Assembly: GCA_037783415.1 (NCBI GenBank)
Contig: JAZGTN010000016.1
Span: 124,001-188,000 of the forward strand
DNA: 64,000 nucleotides
Direction of reading: 5' to 3'
From: Leptasterias polaris
Lineage: Eukaryota; Echinodermata; Asteroidea; Forcipulatida; Asteriidae
Positions 7,669 to 21,451 of this stretch are shown piece after piece; the stretch's first letter is position 1, and every line of letters begins with the position of its first letter. The notes under the pieces are model-generated. The model saw only the letters and a list, made by a program, of their open reading frames with translations, did no database searches and was not told the origin of the DNA. The translations under genes and the position numbers were made by a program.

Positions 7669-9456
7669 GGGTGCACTACTCTAAATCGACCAAAAATTCA
7701 TGCGCCAAGCTACTTATCATAATTTGTAAACCCACAACTTATTTTTAATTATAACGTTTTGGGGGTCATGCAACTAATAGAGTGTGTAATTATAGGAACT
7801 TATCACAACCTGGGGGTTCTGGGTTTCAAGTTTTGAGGAGATTTGATAAATTTGGGCTTTAAAGTTGGTCCTATTTAGCTTGGGAATTGGAGGAGTGCCT
7901 CCTGAAAACTGGCGGCAAGTCGGTTTGGGAAAAAACACATTTTCGGGGGTGTTTTTTTTCTGGGGTAATTAGCAAAAATTCCAAACGGCTGACCTGCCAA
8001 AAATTGAAAAGAAATCTGAAGTTTAGTGGTCTGAAAATATATTTGATTGGTTTTCAAGAGGCTGAGAGACTTTTAACAATTTTTTGAGAATTTTTGAATA
8101 TTTAGCATTTATCATTGTTTGCTATGGGAGTCTATTTAGAGGGGTGAAACCTATATAGATACAAAATGGTGGCGCCCGCTACACCCGTGTACCCGTGTGC
8201 TTGTTGTTATAACGGTTTTGTAGGCTTGAAACGACGACAGTAATGTGTTGTATGGGGGCACTTTTCGTCAGTTGTTGCTGTGTTTACATTGAACACATCA
8301 TTCCTTTGGCTGTATTAACAGATAGTATATAGTAATAATGTTGCTATGTGTTCCTAAAATTACAAAACAACAGAATAATTCAACGTTCCAAAGAAAGGTT
8401 TGCTGGGTTTGGTTTTTAGTGTAAGACTATATCGACGAGTATGAGACTATCACGGTAAGTCACATTCAAGAAACTCAAGAATCTTCAGTGGCTGGTTGAT
8501 CAGGGGAAAAGTAGAGACAAACCATCAACAGACTATGTGAAGATGACATAGGCGGTGGGTGGTTGATATGGCATCATGAATGTCAAGTTCCCGGGAACTG
8601 ATTGCATGTGTGAAACCCTAGCCCTCGCAGCCAAAACCATAGCCCTCAGCAAAAACCCACAGCCTACACCCAAACCCTAGCCATCGGCCAAAACCCTAGC
8701 CATCGGCACAAACCCTAGCCGTCGGCGCCCAAACCCTAGCATACACCCCAAACCCTATAGCCATCAGCCCAAAACCCTAGCTCTTAGTCTAAACCCTAGT
8801 TTACAGTCTTAACCTTAGTTTACAGTCTTAACCTATTGTCCACAACTAACCGTATAGTATCTGGAATGGAATTTTGCAACATGCCCCGCCCACCCCCCGC
8901 CCACCCCTTTACCCCCCCCCCCCCCCCCCTTAACAGCTAGGAAGATGAAACTTGGAAGAACAATAAATGTGGTAAAATGTGTTTGTTTGTTGGGAACTTT
9001 GTTATAAAGTTCACAATTTTAAACTCAATATGAATACATGGTTAGAAAAGTTGGAGGGAAAGCAAAAACGCCCCCCCCCCCCCAACTCAAGGCCCCCTTC
9101 CAACCTGTTTCCCTTTTTACCGCTTCTCCACAATAATTAACCCCCTCTTGTCGATTAATTAAATAGTTTGTAAGGTTTTTAGAATCTTATTACGAAAAAG
9201 AGACATGTTAATAACTTTTTGAGGGAAGATTTGGACGTAACTTCCAAGTATTCCAGTATAATGTACACAGTGTGTCATGCAGGTTTTTCCTCTCGCATTG
9301 CTTAAAGTACATGTAAATGCTTCAACATGTTTGACCTTGTTGTAGACAAACGCAATAAAATATTCCAATTTTTTTTCCAGATTTCATATCAGTGACTTAT
9401 TCTCAACATTTTAAGCATAATTTTTTCCCCATAAAGAATAATTGACTGCCCTTATA
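7669..9456. repeat. Satellite monomer M4
   Basis: 1788 bp = 1757 + 18 + 13. Element 7669-8151, telomere-like block 8613-8835, C1 8912-8929, C2 9071-9083. Confidence 0.95.
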
Positions 9457-11238
9457 GGGTGCACTACTCTAAATCGACCAAAAATTCATGCGCCAAGCTA
9501 CTTATCATAATTTGTAAACCCACAACTTATTTTTAATTATAACGTTTTGGGGGTCATGCAACTAATAGAGTGTGTAATTATAGGAACTTATCACAACCTG
9601 GGGGTTCTGGGTTTCAAGTTTTGAGGAGATTTGATAAATTTGGGCTTTAAAGTTGGTCCTATTTAGCTTGGGAATTGGAGGAGTGCCTCCTGAAAACTGG
9701 CGGCAAGTCGGTTTGGGAAAAAACACATTTTCGGGGGTGTTTTTTTTCTGGGGTAATTAGCAAAAATTCCAAACGGCTGACCTGCCAAAAATTGAAAAGA
9801 AATCTGAAGTTTAGTGGTCTGAAAATATATTTGATTGGTTTTCAAGAGGCTGAGAGACTTTTAACAATTTTTTGAGAATTTTTGAATATTTAGCATTTAT
9901 CATTGTTTGCTATGGGAGTCTATTTAGAGGGGTGAAACCTATATAGATACAAAATGGTGGCGCCCGCTACACCCGTGTACCCGTGTGCTTGTTGTTATAA
10001 CGGTTTTGTAGGCTTGAAACGACGACAGTAATGTGTTGTATGGGGGCACTTTTCGTCAGTTGTTGCTGTGTTTACATTGAACACATCATTCCTTTGGCTG
10101 TATTAACAGATAGTATATAGTAATAATGTTGCTATGTGTTCCTAAAATTACAAAACAACAGAATAATTCAACGTTCCAAAGAAAGGTTTGCTGGGTTTGG
10201 TTTTTAGTGTAAGACTATATCGACGAGTATGAGACTATCACGGTAAGTCACATTCAAGAAACTCAAGAATCTTCAGTGGCTGGTTGATCAGGGGAAAAGT
10301 AGAGACAAACCATCAACAGACTATGTGAAGATGACATAGGCGGTGGGTGGTTGATATGGCATCATGAATGTCAAGTTCCCGGGAACTGATTGCATGTGTG
10401 AAACCCTAGCCCTCGCAGCCAAAACCATAGCCCTCAGCAAAAACCCACAGCCTACACCCAAACCCTAGCCATCGGCCAAAACCCTAGCCATCGGCACAAA
10501 CCCTAGCCGTCGGCGCCCAAACCCTAGCATACACCCCAAACCCTATAGCCATCAGCCCAAAACCCTAGCTCTTAGTCTAAACCCTAGTTTACAGTCTTAA
10601 CCTTAGTTTACAGTCTTAACCTATTGTCCACAACTAACCGTATAGTATCTGGAATGGAATTTTGCAACATGCCCCGCCCACCCCCCGCCCACCCCTTTAC
10701 CCCCCCCCCCCCCTTAACAGCTAGGAAGATGAAACTTGGAAGAACAATAAATGTGGTAAAATGTGTTTGTTTGTTGGGAACTTTGTTATAAAGTTCACAA
10801 TTTTAAACTCAATATGAATACATGGTTAGAAAAGTTGGAGGGAAAGCAAAAACGCCCCCCCCCCCAACTCAAGGCCCCCTTCCAACCTGTTTCCCTTTTT
10901 ACCGCTTCTCCACAATAATTAACCCCCTCTTGTCGATTAATTAAATAGTTTGTAAGGTTTTTAGAATCTTATTACGAAAAAGAGACATGTTAATAACTTT
11001 TTGAGGGAAGATTTGGACGTAACTTCCAAGTATTCCAGTATAATGTACACAGTGTGTCATGCAGGTTTTTCCTCTCGCATTGCTTAAAGTACATGTAAAT
11101 GCTTCAACATGTTTGACCTTGTTGTAGACAAACGCAATAAAATATTCCAATTTTTTTTCCAGATTTCATATCAGTGACTTATTCTCAACATTTTAAGCAT
11201 AATTTTTTCCCCATAAAGAATAATTGACTGCCCTTATA
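9457..11238. repeat. Satellite monomer M5
   Basis: 1782 bp = 1757 + 14 + 11. Element 9457-9939, telomere-like block 10401-10623, C1 10700-10713, C2 10855-10865. Confidence 0.95.
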
Positions 11239-13026
11239 GGGTGCACTACTCTAAATCGACCAAAAATTCATGCGCCAAGCTACTTATCATAATTTGTAAA
11301 CCCACAACTTATTTTTAATTATAACGTTTTGGGGGTCATGCAACTAATAGAGTGTGTAATTATAGGAACTTATCACAACCTGGGGGTTCTGGGTTTCAAG
11401 TTTTGAGGAGATTTGATAAATTTGGGCTTTAAAGTTGGTCCTATTTAGCTTGGGAATTGGAGGAGTGCCTCCTGAAAACTGGCGGCAAGTCGGTTTGGGA
11501 AAAAACACATTTTCGGGGGTGTTTTTTTTCTGGGGTAATTAGCAAAAATTCCAAACGGCTGACCTGCCAAAAATTGAAAAGAAATCTGAAGTTTAGTGGT
11601 CTGAAAATATATTTGATTGGTTTTCAAGAGGCTGAGAGACTTTTAACAATTTTTTGAGAATTTTTGAATATTTAGCATTTATCATTGTTTGCTATGGGAG
11701 TCTATTTAGAGGGGTGAAACCTATATAGATACAAAATGGTGGCGCCCGCTACACCCGTGTACCCGTGTGCTTGTTGTTATAACGGTTTTGTAGGCTTGAA
11801 ACGACGACAGTAATGTGTTGTATGGGGGCACTTTTCGTCAGTTGTTGCTGTGTTTACATTGAACACATCATTCCTTTGGCTGTATTAACAGATAGTATAT
11901 AGTAATAATGTTGCTATGTGTTCCTAAAATTACAAAACAACAGAATAATTCAACGTTCCAAAGAAAGGTTTGCTGGGTTTGGTTTTTAGTGTAAGACTAT
12001 ATCGACGAGTATGAGACTATCACGGTAAGTCACATTCAAGAAACTCAAGAATCTTCAGTGGCTGGTTGATCAGGGGAAAAGTAGAGACAAACCATCAACA
12101 GACTATGTGAAGATGACATAGGCGGTGGGTGGTTGATATGGCATCATGAATGTCAAGTTCCCGGGAACTGATTGCATGTGTGAAACCCTAGCCCTCGCAG
12201 CCAAAACCATAGCCCTCAGCAAAAACCCACAGCCTACACCCAAACCCTAGCCATCGGCCAAAACCCTAGCCATCGGCACAAACCCTAGCCGTCGGCGCCC
12301 AAACCCTAGCATACACCCCAAACCCTATAGCCATCAGCCCAAAACCCTAGCTCTTAGTCTAAACCCTAGTTTACAGTCTTAACCTTAGTTTACAGTCTTA
12401 ACCTATTGTCCACAACTAACCGTATAGTATCTGGAATGGAATTTTGCAACATGCCCCGCCCACCCCCCGCCCACCCCTTTACCCCCCCCCCCCCCCCCCC
12501 CTTAACAGCTAGGAAGATGAAACTTGGAAGAACAATAAATGTGGTAAAATGTGTTTGTTTGTTGGGAACTTTGTTATAAAGTTCACAATTTTAAACTCAA
12601 TATGAATACATGGTTAGAAAAGTTGGAGGGAAAGCAAAAACGCCCCCCCCCCCAACTCAAGGCCCCCTTCCAACCTGTTTCCCTTTTTACCGCTTCTCCA
12701 CAATAATTAACCCCCTCTTGTCGATTAATTAAATAGTTTGTAAGGTTTTTAGAATCTTATTACGAAAAAGAGACATGTTAATAACTTTTTGAGGGAAGAT
12801 TTGGACGTAACTTCCAAGTATTCCAGTATAATGTACACAGTGTGTCATGCAGGTTTTTCCTCTCGCATTGCTTAAAGTACATGTAAATGCTTCAACATGT
12901 TTGACCTTGTTGTAGACAAACGCAATAAAATATTCCAATTTTTTTTCCAGATTTCATATCAGTGACTTATTCTCAACATTTTAAGCATAATTTTTTCCCC
13001 ATAAAGAATAATTGACTGCCCTTATA
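11239..13026. repeat. Satellite monomer M6
   Basis: 1788 bp = 1757 + 20 + 11. Element 11239-11721, telomere-like block 12183-12405, C1 12482-12501 (longest C run in the window), C2 12643-12653. Confidence 0.95.
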
Positions 13027-14807
13027 GGGTGCACTACTCTAAATCGACCAAAAATTCATGCGCCAAGCTACTTATCATAATTTGTAAACCCACAACTTAT
13101 TTTTAATTATAACGTTTTGGGGGTCATGCAACTAATAGAGTGTGTAATTATAGGAACTTATCACAACCTGGGGGTTCTGGGTTTCAAGTTTTGAGGAGAT
13201 TTGATAAATTTGGGCTTTAAAGTTGGTCCTATTTAGCTTGGGAATTGGAGGAGTGCCTCCTGAAAACTGGCGGCAAGTCGGTTTGGGAAAAAACACATTT
13301 TCGGGGGTGTTTTTTTTCTGGGGTAATTAGCAAAAATTCCAAACGGCTGACCTGCCAAAAATTGAAAAGAAATCTGAAGTTTAGTGGTCTGAAAATATAT
13401 TTGATTGGTTTTCAAGAGGCTGAGAGACTTTTAACAATTTTTTGAGAATTTTTGAATATTTAGCATTTATCATTGTTTGCTATGGGAGTCTATTTAGAGG
13501 GGTGAAACCTATATAGATACAAAATGGTGGCGCCCGCTACACCCGTGTACCCGTGTGCTTGTTGTTATAACGGTTTTGTAGGCTTGAAACGACGACAGTA
13601 ATGTGTTGTATGGGGGCACTTTTCGTCAGTTGTTGCTGTGTTTACATTGAACACATCATTCCTTTGGCTGTATTAACAGATAGTATATAGTAATAATGTT
13701 GCTATGTGTTCCTAAAATTACAAAACAACAGAATAATTCAACGTTCCAAAGAAAGGTTTGCTGGGTTTGGTTTTTAGTGTAAGACTATATCGACGAGTAT
13801 GAGACTATCACGGTAAGTCACATTCAAGAAACTCAAGAATCTTCAGTGGCTGGTTGATCAGGGGAAAAGTAGAGACAAACCATCAACAGACTATGTGAAG
13901 ATGACATAGGCGGTGGGTGGTTGATATGGCATCATGAATGTCAAGTTCCCGGGAACTGATTGCATGTGTGAAACCCTAGCCCTCGCAGCCAAAACCATAG
14001 CCCTCAGCAAAAACCCACAGCCTACACCCAAACCCTAGCCATCGGCCAAAACCCTAGCCATCGGCACAAACCCTAGCCGTCGGCGCCCAAACCCTAGCAT
14101 ACACCCCAAACCCTATAGCCATCAGCCCAAAACCCTAGCTCTTAGTCTAAACCCTAGTTTACAGTCTTAACCTTAGTTTACAGTCTTAACCTATTGTCCA
14201 CAACTAACCGTATAGTATCTGGAATGGAATTTTGCAACATGCCCCGCCCACCCCCCGCCCACCCCTTTACCCCCCCCCCCCTTAACAGCTAGGAAGATGA
14301 AACTTGGAAGAACAATAAATGTGGTAAAATGTGTTTGTTTGTTGGGAACTTTGTTATAAAGTTCACAATTTTAAACTCAATATGAATACATGGTTAGAAA
14401 AGTTGGAGGGAAAGCAAAAACGCCCCCCCCCCCCAACTCAAGGCCCCCTTCCAACCTGTTTCCCTTTTTACCGCTTCTCCACAATAATTAACCCCCTCTT
14501 GTCGATTAATTAAATAGTTTGTAAGGTTTTTAGAATCTTATTACGAAAAAGAGACATGTTAATAACTTTTTGAGGGAAGATTTGGACGTAACTTCCAAGT
14601 ATTCCAGTATAATGTACACAGTGTGTCATGCAGGTTTTTCCTCTCGCATTGCTTAAAGTACATGTAAATGCTTCAACATGTTTGACCTTGTTGTAGACAA
14701 ACGCAATAAAATATTCCAATTTTTTTTCCAGATTTCATATCAGTGACTTATTCTCAACATTTTAAGCATAATTTTTTCCCCATAAAGAATAATTGACTGC
14801 CCTTATA
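13027..14807. repeat. Satellite monomer M7
   Basis: 1781 bp = 1757 + 12 + 12. Element 13027-13509, telomere-like block 13971-14193, C1 14270-14281, C2 14423-14434. Its right end joins the element-less M8. Confidence 0.95.
14804..14807. other. Empty insertion site (single TATA)
   Basis: The junction reads CCCTTATATAGATAC. This is the left flank CCCT-TATA and right flank TATA-TAGATAC of filled monomers joined through one TATA, with no footprint. It may be the pre-insertion sequence preserved, a precise excision, or a deletion between the two TATA copies by slippage or microhomology. All three give the same product. Confidence 0.75.
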
Positions 14808-16105
14808 TAGATACAAAATGGTGGCGCCCGCTACACCCGTGTACCCGTGTGCTTGTTGTTATAACGGTTTTGTAGGCTTGAAACGACGACAGTAATGTGT
14901 TGTATGGGGGCACTTTTCGTCAGTTGTTGCTGTGTTTACATTGAACACATCATTCCTTTGGCTGTATTAACAGATAGTATATAGTAATAATGTTGCTATG
15001 TGTTCCTAAAATTACAAAACAACAGAATAATTCAACGTTCCAAAGAAAGGTTTGCTGGGTTTGGTTTTTAGTGTAAGACTATATCGACGAGTATGAGACT
15101 ATCACGGTAAGTCACATTCAAGAAACTCAAGAATCTTCAGTGGCTGGTTGATCAGGGGAAAAGTAGAGACAAACCATCAACAGACTATGTGAAGATGACA
15201 TAGGCGGTGGGTGGTTGATATGGCATCATGAATGTCAAGTTCCCGGGAACTGATTGCATGTGTGAAACCCTAGCCCTCGCAGCCAAAACCATAGCCCTCA
15301 GCAAAAACCCACAGCCTACACCCAAACCCTAGCCATCGGCCAAAACCCTAGCCATCGGCACAAACCCTAGCCGTCGGCGCCCAAACCCTAGCATACACCC
15401 CAAACCCTATAGCCATCAGCCCAAAACCCTAGCTCTTAGTCTAAACCCTAGTTTACAGTCTTAACCTTAGTTTACAGTCTTAACCTATTGTCCACAACTA
15501 ACCGTATAGTATCTGGAATGGAATTTTGCAACATGCCCCGCCCACCCCCCGCCCACCCCTTTACCCCCCCCCCCCCCCCTTAACAGCTAGGAAGATGAAA
15601 CTTGGAAGAACAATAAATGTGGTAAAATGTGTTTGTTTGTTGGGAACTTTGTTATAAAGTTCACAATTTTAAACTCAATATGAATACATGGTTAGAAAAG
15701 TTGGAGGGAAAGCAAAAACGCCCCCCCCCCCCAACTCAAGGCCCCCTTCCAACCTGTTTCCCTTTTTACCGCTTCTCCACAATAATTAACCCCCTCTTGT
15801 CGATTAATTAAATAGTTTGTAAGGTTTTTAGAATCTTATTACGAAAAAGAGACATGTTAATAACTTTTTGAGGGAAGATTTGGACGTAACTTCCAAGTAT
15901 TCCAGTATAATGTACACTGTGTGTCATGCAGGTTTTTCCTCTCGCATTGCTTAAAGTACATGTAAATGCTTCAACATGTTTGACCTTGTTGTAGACAAAC
16001 GCAATAAAATATTCCAATTTTTTTTCCAGATTTCATATCAGTGACTTATTCTCAACATTTTAAGCATAATTTTTTCCCCATAAAGAATAATTGACTGCCC
16101 TTATA
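14808..16105. repeat. Satellite monomer M8, lacking the element
   Basis: 1298 bp = 1270 + 16 + 12, i.e. 487 bp short (483-bp element plus one TATA). Telomere-like block 15265-15487, C1 15564-15579, C2 15721-15732. The only substitution noticed is A to T at 15918, so apart from the missing element it is as similar to the consensus as its neighbours. Confidence 0.95.
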
Positions 16106-17888
16106 GGGTGCACTACTCTAAATCGACCAAAAATTCATGCGCCAAGCTACTTATCATAATTTGTAAACCCACAACTTATTTTTAATTATAACGTTTTGGG
16201 GGTCATGCAACTAATAGAGTGTGTAATTATAGGAACTTATCACAACCTGGGGGTTCTGGGTTTCAAGTTTTGAGGAGATTTGATAAATTTGGGCTTTAAA
16301 GTTGGTCCTATTTAGCTTGGGAATTGGAGGAGTGCCTCCTGAAAACTGGCGGCAAGTCGGTTTGGGAAAAAACACATTTTCGGGGGTGTTTTTTTTCTGG
16401 GGTAATTAGCAAAAATTCCAAACGGCTGACCTGCCAAAAATTGAAAAGAAATCTGAAGTTTAGTGGTCTGAAAATATATTTGATTGGTTTTCAAGAGGCT
16501 GAGAGACTTTTAACAATTTTTTGAGAATTTTTGAATATTTAGCATTTATCATTGTTTGCTATGGGAGTCTATTTAGAGGGGTGAAACCTATATAGATACA
16601 AAATGGTGGCGCCCGCTACACCCGTGTACCCGTGTGCTTGTTGTTATAACGGTTTTGTAGGCTTGAAACGACGACAGTAATGTGTTGTATGGGGGCACTT
16701 TTCGTCAGTTGTTGCTGTGTTTACATTGAACACATCATTCCTTTGGCTGTATTAACAGATAGTATATAGTAATAATGTTGCTATGTGTTCCTAAAATTAC
16801 AAAACAACAGAATAATTCAACGTTCCAAAGAAAGGTTTGCTGGGTTTGGTTTTTAGTGTAAGACTATATCGACGAGTATGAGACTATCACGGTAAGTCAC
16901 ATTCAAGAAACTCAAGAATCTTCAGTGGCTGGTTGATCAGGGGAAAAGTAGAGACAAACCATCAACAGACTATGTGAAGATGACATAGGCGGTGGGTGGT
17001 TGATATGGCATCATGAATGTCAAGTTCCCGGGAACTGATTGCATGTGTGAAACCCTAGCCCTCGCAGCCAAAACCATAGCCCTCAGCAAAAACCCACAGC
17101 CTACACCCAAACCCTAGCCATCGGCCAAAACCCTAGCCATCGGCACAAACCCTAGCCGTCGGCGCCCAAACCCTAGCATACACCCCAAACCCTATAGCCA
17201 TCAGCCCAAAACCCTAGCTCTTAGTCTAAACCCTAGTTTACAGTCTTAACCTTAGTTTACAGTCTTAACCTATTGTCCACAACTAACCGTATAGTATCTG
17301 GAATGAAATTTTGCAACATGCCCCGCCCACCCCCCGCCCACCCCTTTACCCCCCCCCCCCCTTAACAGCTAGGAAGATGAAACTTGGAAGAACAATAAAT
17401 GTGGTAAAATGTGTTTGTTTGTTGGGAACTTTGTTATAAAGTTCACAATTTTAAACTCAATATGAATACATGGTTAGAAAAGTTGGAGGGAAAGCAAAAA
17501 CGCCCCCCCCCCCCCAACTCAAGGCCCCCTTCCAACCTGTTTCCCTTTTTACCGCTTCTCCACAATAATTAACCCCCTCTTGTCGATTAATTAAATAGTT
17601 TGTAAGGTTTTTAGAATCTTATTACGAAAAAGAGACATGTTAATAACTTTTTGAGGGAAGATTTGGACGTAACTTCCAAGTATTCCAGTATAATGTACAC
17701 AGTGTGTCATGCAGGTTTTTCCTCTCGCATTGCTTAAAGTACATGTAAATGCTTCAACATGTTTGACCTTGTTGTAGACAAACGCAATAAAATATTCCAA
17801 TTTTTTTTCCAGATTTCATATCAGTGACTTATTCTCAACATTTTAAGCATAATTTTTTCCCCATAAAGAATAATTGACTGCCCTTATA
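16106..17888. repeat. Satellite monomer M9
   Basis: 1783 bp = 1757 + 13 + 13. Element 16106-16588, telomere-like block 17050-17272, C1 17349-17361, C2 17503-17515. Private G to A at 17306. Confidence 0.95.
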
Positions 17889-19669
17889 GGGTGCACTACT
17901 CTAAATCGACCAAAAATTCATGCGCCAAGCTACTTATCATAATTTGTAAACCCACAACTTATTTTTAATTATAACGTTTTGGGGGTCATGCAACTAATAG
18001 AGTGTGTAATTATAGGAACTTATCACAACCTGGGGGTTCTGGGTTTCAAGTTTTGAGGAGATTTGATAAATTTGGGCTTTAAAGTTGGTCCTATTTAGCT
18101 TGGGAATTGGAGGAGTGCCTCCTGAAAACTGGCGGCAAGTCGGTTTGGGAAAAAACACATTTTCGGGGGTGTTTTTTTTCTGGGGTAATTAGCAAAAATT
18201 CCAAACGGCTGACCTGCCAAAAATTGAAAAGAAATCTGAAGTTTAGTGGTCTGAAAATATATTTGATTGGTTTTCAAGAGGCTGAGAGACTTTTAACAAT
18301 TTTTTGAGAATTTTTGAATATTTAGCATTTATCATTGTTTGCTATGGGAGTCTATTTAGAGGGGTGAAACCTATATAGATACAAAATGGTGGCGCCCGCT
18401 ACACCCGTGTACCCGTGTGCTTGTTGTTATAACGGTTTTGTAGGCTTGAAACGACGACAGTAATGTGTTGTATGGGGGCACTTTTCGTCAGTTGTTGCTG
18501 TGTTTACATTGAACACATCATTCCTTTGGCTGTATTAACAGATAGTATATAGTAATAATGTTGCTATGTGTTCCTAAAATTACAAAACAACAGAATAATT
18601 CAACGTTCCAAAGAAAGGTTTGCTGGGTTTGGTTTTTAGTGTAAGACTATATCGACGAGTATGAGACTATCACGGTAAGTCACATTCAAGAAACTCAAGA
18701 ATCTTCAGTGGCTGGTTGATCAGGGGAAAAGTAGAGACAAACCATCAACAGACTATGTGAAGATGACATAGGCGGTGGGTGGTTGATATGGCATCATGAA
18801 TGTCAAGTTCCCGGGAACTGATTGCATGTGTGAAACCCTAGCCCTCGCAGCCAAAACCATAGCCCTCAGCAAAAACCCACAGCCTACACCCAAACCCTAG
18901 CCATCGGCCAAAACCCTAGCCATCGGCACAAACCCTAGCCGTCGGCGCCCAAACCCTAGCATACACCCCAAACCCTATAGCCATCAGCCCAAAACCCTAG
19001 CTCTTAGTCTAAACCCTAGTTTACAGTCTTAACCTTAGTTTACAGTCTTAACCTATTGTCCACAACTAACCGTATAGTATCTGGAATGGAATTTTGCAAC
19101 ATGCCCCGCCCACCCCCCGCCCACCCCTTTACCCCCCCCCCCCTTAACAGCTAGGAAGATGAAACTTGGAAGAACAATAAATGTGGTAAAATGTGTTTGT
19201 TTGTTGGGAACTTTGTTATAAAGTTCACAATTTTAAACTCAATATGAATACATGGTTAGAAAAGTTGGAGGGAAAGCAAAAACGCCCCCCCCCCCCAACT
19301 CAAGGCCCCCTTCCAACCTGTTTCCCTTTTTACCGCTTCTCCACAATAATTAACCCCCTCTTGTCGATTAATTAAATAGTTTGTAAGGTTTTTAGAATCT
19401 TATTACGAAAAAGAGACATGTTAATAACTTTTTGAGGGAAGATTTGGACGTAACTTCCAAGTATTCCAGTATAATGTACACAGTGTGTCATGCAGGTTTT
19501 TCCTCTCGCATTGCTTAAAGTACATGTAAATGCTTCAACATGTTTGACCTTGTTGTAGACAAACGCAATAAAATATTCCAATTTTTTTTCCAGATTTCAT
19601 ATCAGTGACTTATTCTCAACATTTTAAGCATAATTTTTTCCCCATAAAGAATAATTGACTGCCCTTATA
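17889..19669. repeat. Satellite monomer M10
   Basis: 1781 bp = 1757 + 12 + 12. Element 17889-18371, telomere-like block 18833-19055, C1 19132-19143, C2 19285-19296. Confidence 0.95.
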
Positions 19670-21451
19670 GGGTGCACTACTCTAAATCGACCAAAAATTC
19701 ATGCGCCAAGCTACTTATCATAATTTGTAAACCCACAACTTATTTTTAATTATAACGTTTTGGGGGTCATGCAACTAATAGAGTGTGTAATTATAGGAAC
19801 TTATCACAACCTGGGGGTTCTGGGTTTCAAGTTTTGAGGAGATTTGATAAATTTGGGCTTTAAAGTTGGTCCTATTTAGCTTGGGAATTGGAGGAGTGCC
19901 TCCTGAAAACTGGCGGCAAGTCGGTTTGGGAAAAAACACATTTTCGGGGGTGTTTTTTTTCTGGGGTAATTAGCAAAAATTCCAAACGGCTGACCTGCCA
20001 AAAATTGAAAAGAAATCTGAAGTTTAGTGGTCTGAAAATATATTTGATTGGTTTTCAAGAGGCTGAGAGACTTTTAACAATTTTTTGAGAATTTTTGAAT
20101 ATTTAGCATTTATCATTGTTTGCTATGGGAGTCTATTTAGAGGGGTGAAACCTATATAGATACAAAATGGTGGCGCCCGCTACACCCGTGTACCCGTGTG
20201 CTTGTTGTTATAACGGTTTTGTAGGCTTGAAACGACGACAGTAATGTGTTGTATGGGGGCACTTTTCGTCAGTTGTTGCTGTGTTTACATTGAACACATC
20301 ATTCCTTTGGCTGTATTAACAGATAGTATATAGTAATAATGTTGCTATGTGTTCCTAAAATTACAAAACAACAGAATAATTCAACGTTCCAAAGAAAGGT
20401 TTGCTGGGTTTGGTTTTTAGTGTAAGACTATATCGACGAGTATGAGACTATCACGGTAAGTCACATTCAAGAAACTCAAGAATCTTCAGTGGCTGGTTGA
20501 TCAGGGGAAAAGTAGAGACAAACCATCAACAGACTATGTGAAGATGACATAGGCGGTGGGTGGTTGATATGGCATCATGAATGTCAAGTTCCCGGGAACT
20601 GATTGCATGTGTGAAACCCTAGCCCTCGCAGCCAAAACCATAGCCCTCAGCAAAAACCCACAGCCTACACCCAAACCCTAGCCATCGGCCAAAACCCTAG
20701 CCATCGGCACAAACCCTAGCCGTCGGCGCCCAAACCCTAGCATACACCCCAAACCCTATAGCCATCAGCCCAAAACCCTAGCTCTTAGTCTAAACCCTAG
20801 TTTACAGTCTTAACCTTAGTTTACAGTCTTAACCTATTGTCCACAACTAACCGTATAGTATCTGGAATGGAATTTTGCAACATGCCCCGCCCACCCCCCG
20901 CCCACCCCTTTACCCCCCCCCCCCCTTAACAGCTAGGAAGATGAAACTTGGAAGAACAATAAATGTGGTAAAATGTGTTTGTTTGTTGGGAACTTTGTTA
21001 TAAAGTTCACAATTTTAAACTCAATATGAATACATGGTTAGAAAAGTTGGAGGGAAAGCAAAAACGCCCCCCCCCCCCAACTCAAGGCCCCCTTCCAACC
21101 TGTTTCCCTTTTTACCGCTTCTCCACAATAATTAACCCCCTCTTGTCGATTAATTAAATAGTTTGTAAGGTTTTTAGAATCTTATTACGAAAAAGAGACA
21201 TGTTAATAACTTTTTGAGGGAAGATTTGGACGTAACTTCCAAGTATTCCAGTATAATGTACACAGTGTGTCATGCAGGTTTTTCCTCTCGCATTGCTTAA
21301 AGTACATGTAAATGCTTCAACATGTTTGACCTTGTTGTAGACAAACGCAATAAAATATTCCAATTTTTTTTCCAGATTTCATATCAGTGACTTATTCTCA
21401 ACATTTTAAGCATAATTTTTTCCCCATAAAGAATAATTGACTGCCCTTATA
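19670..21451. repeat. Satellite monomer M11
   Basis: 1782 bp = 1757 + 13 + 12. Element 19670-20152, telomere-like block 20614-20836, C1 20913-20925, C2 21067-21078. Confidence 0.95.
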
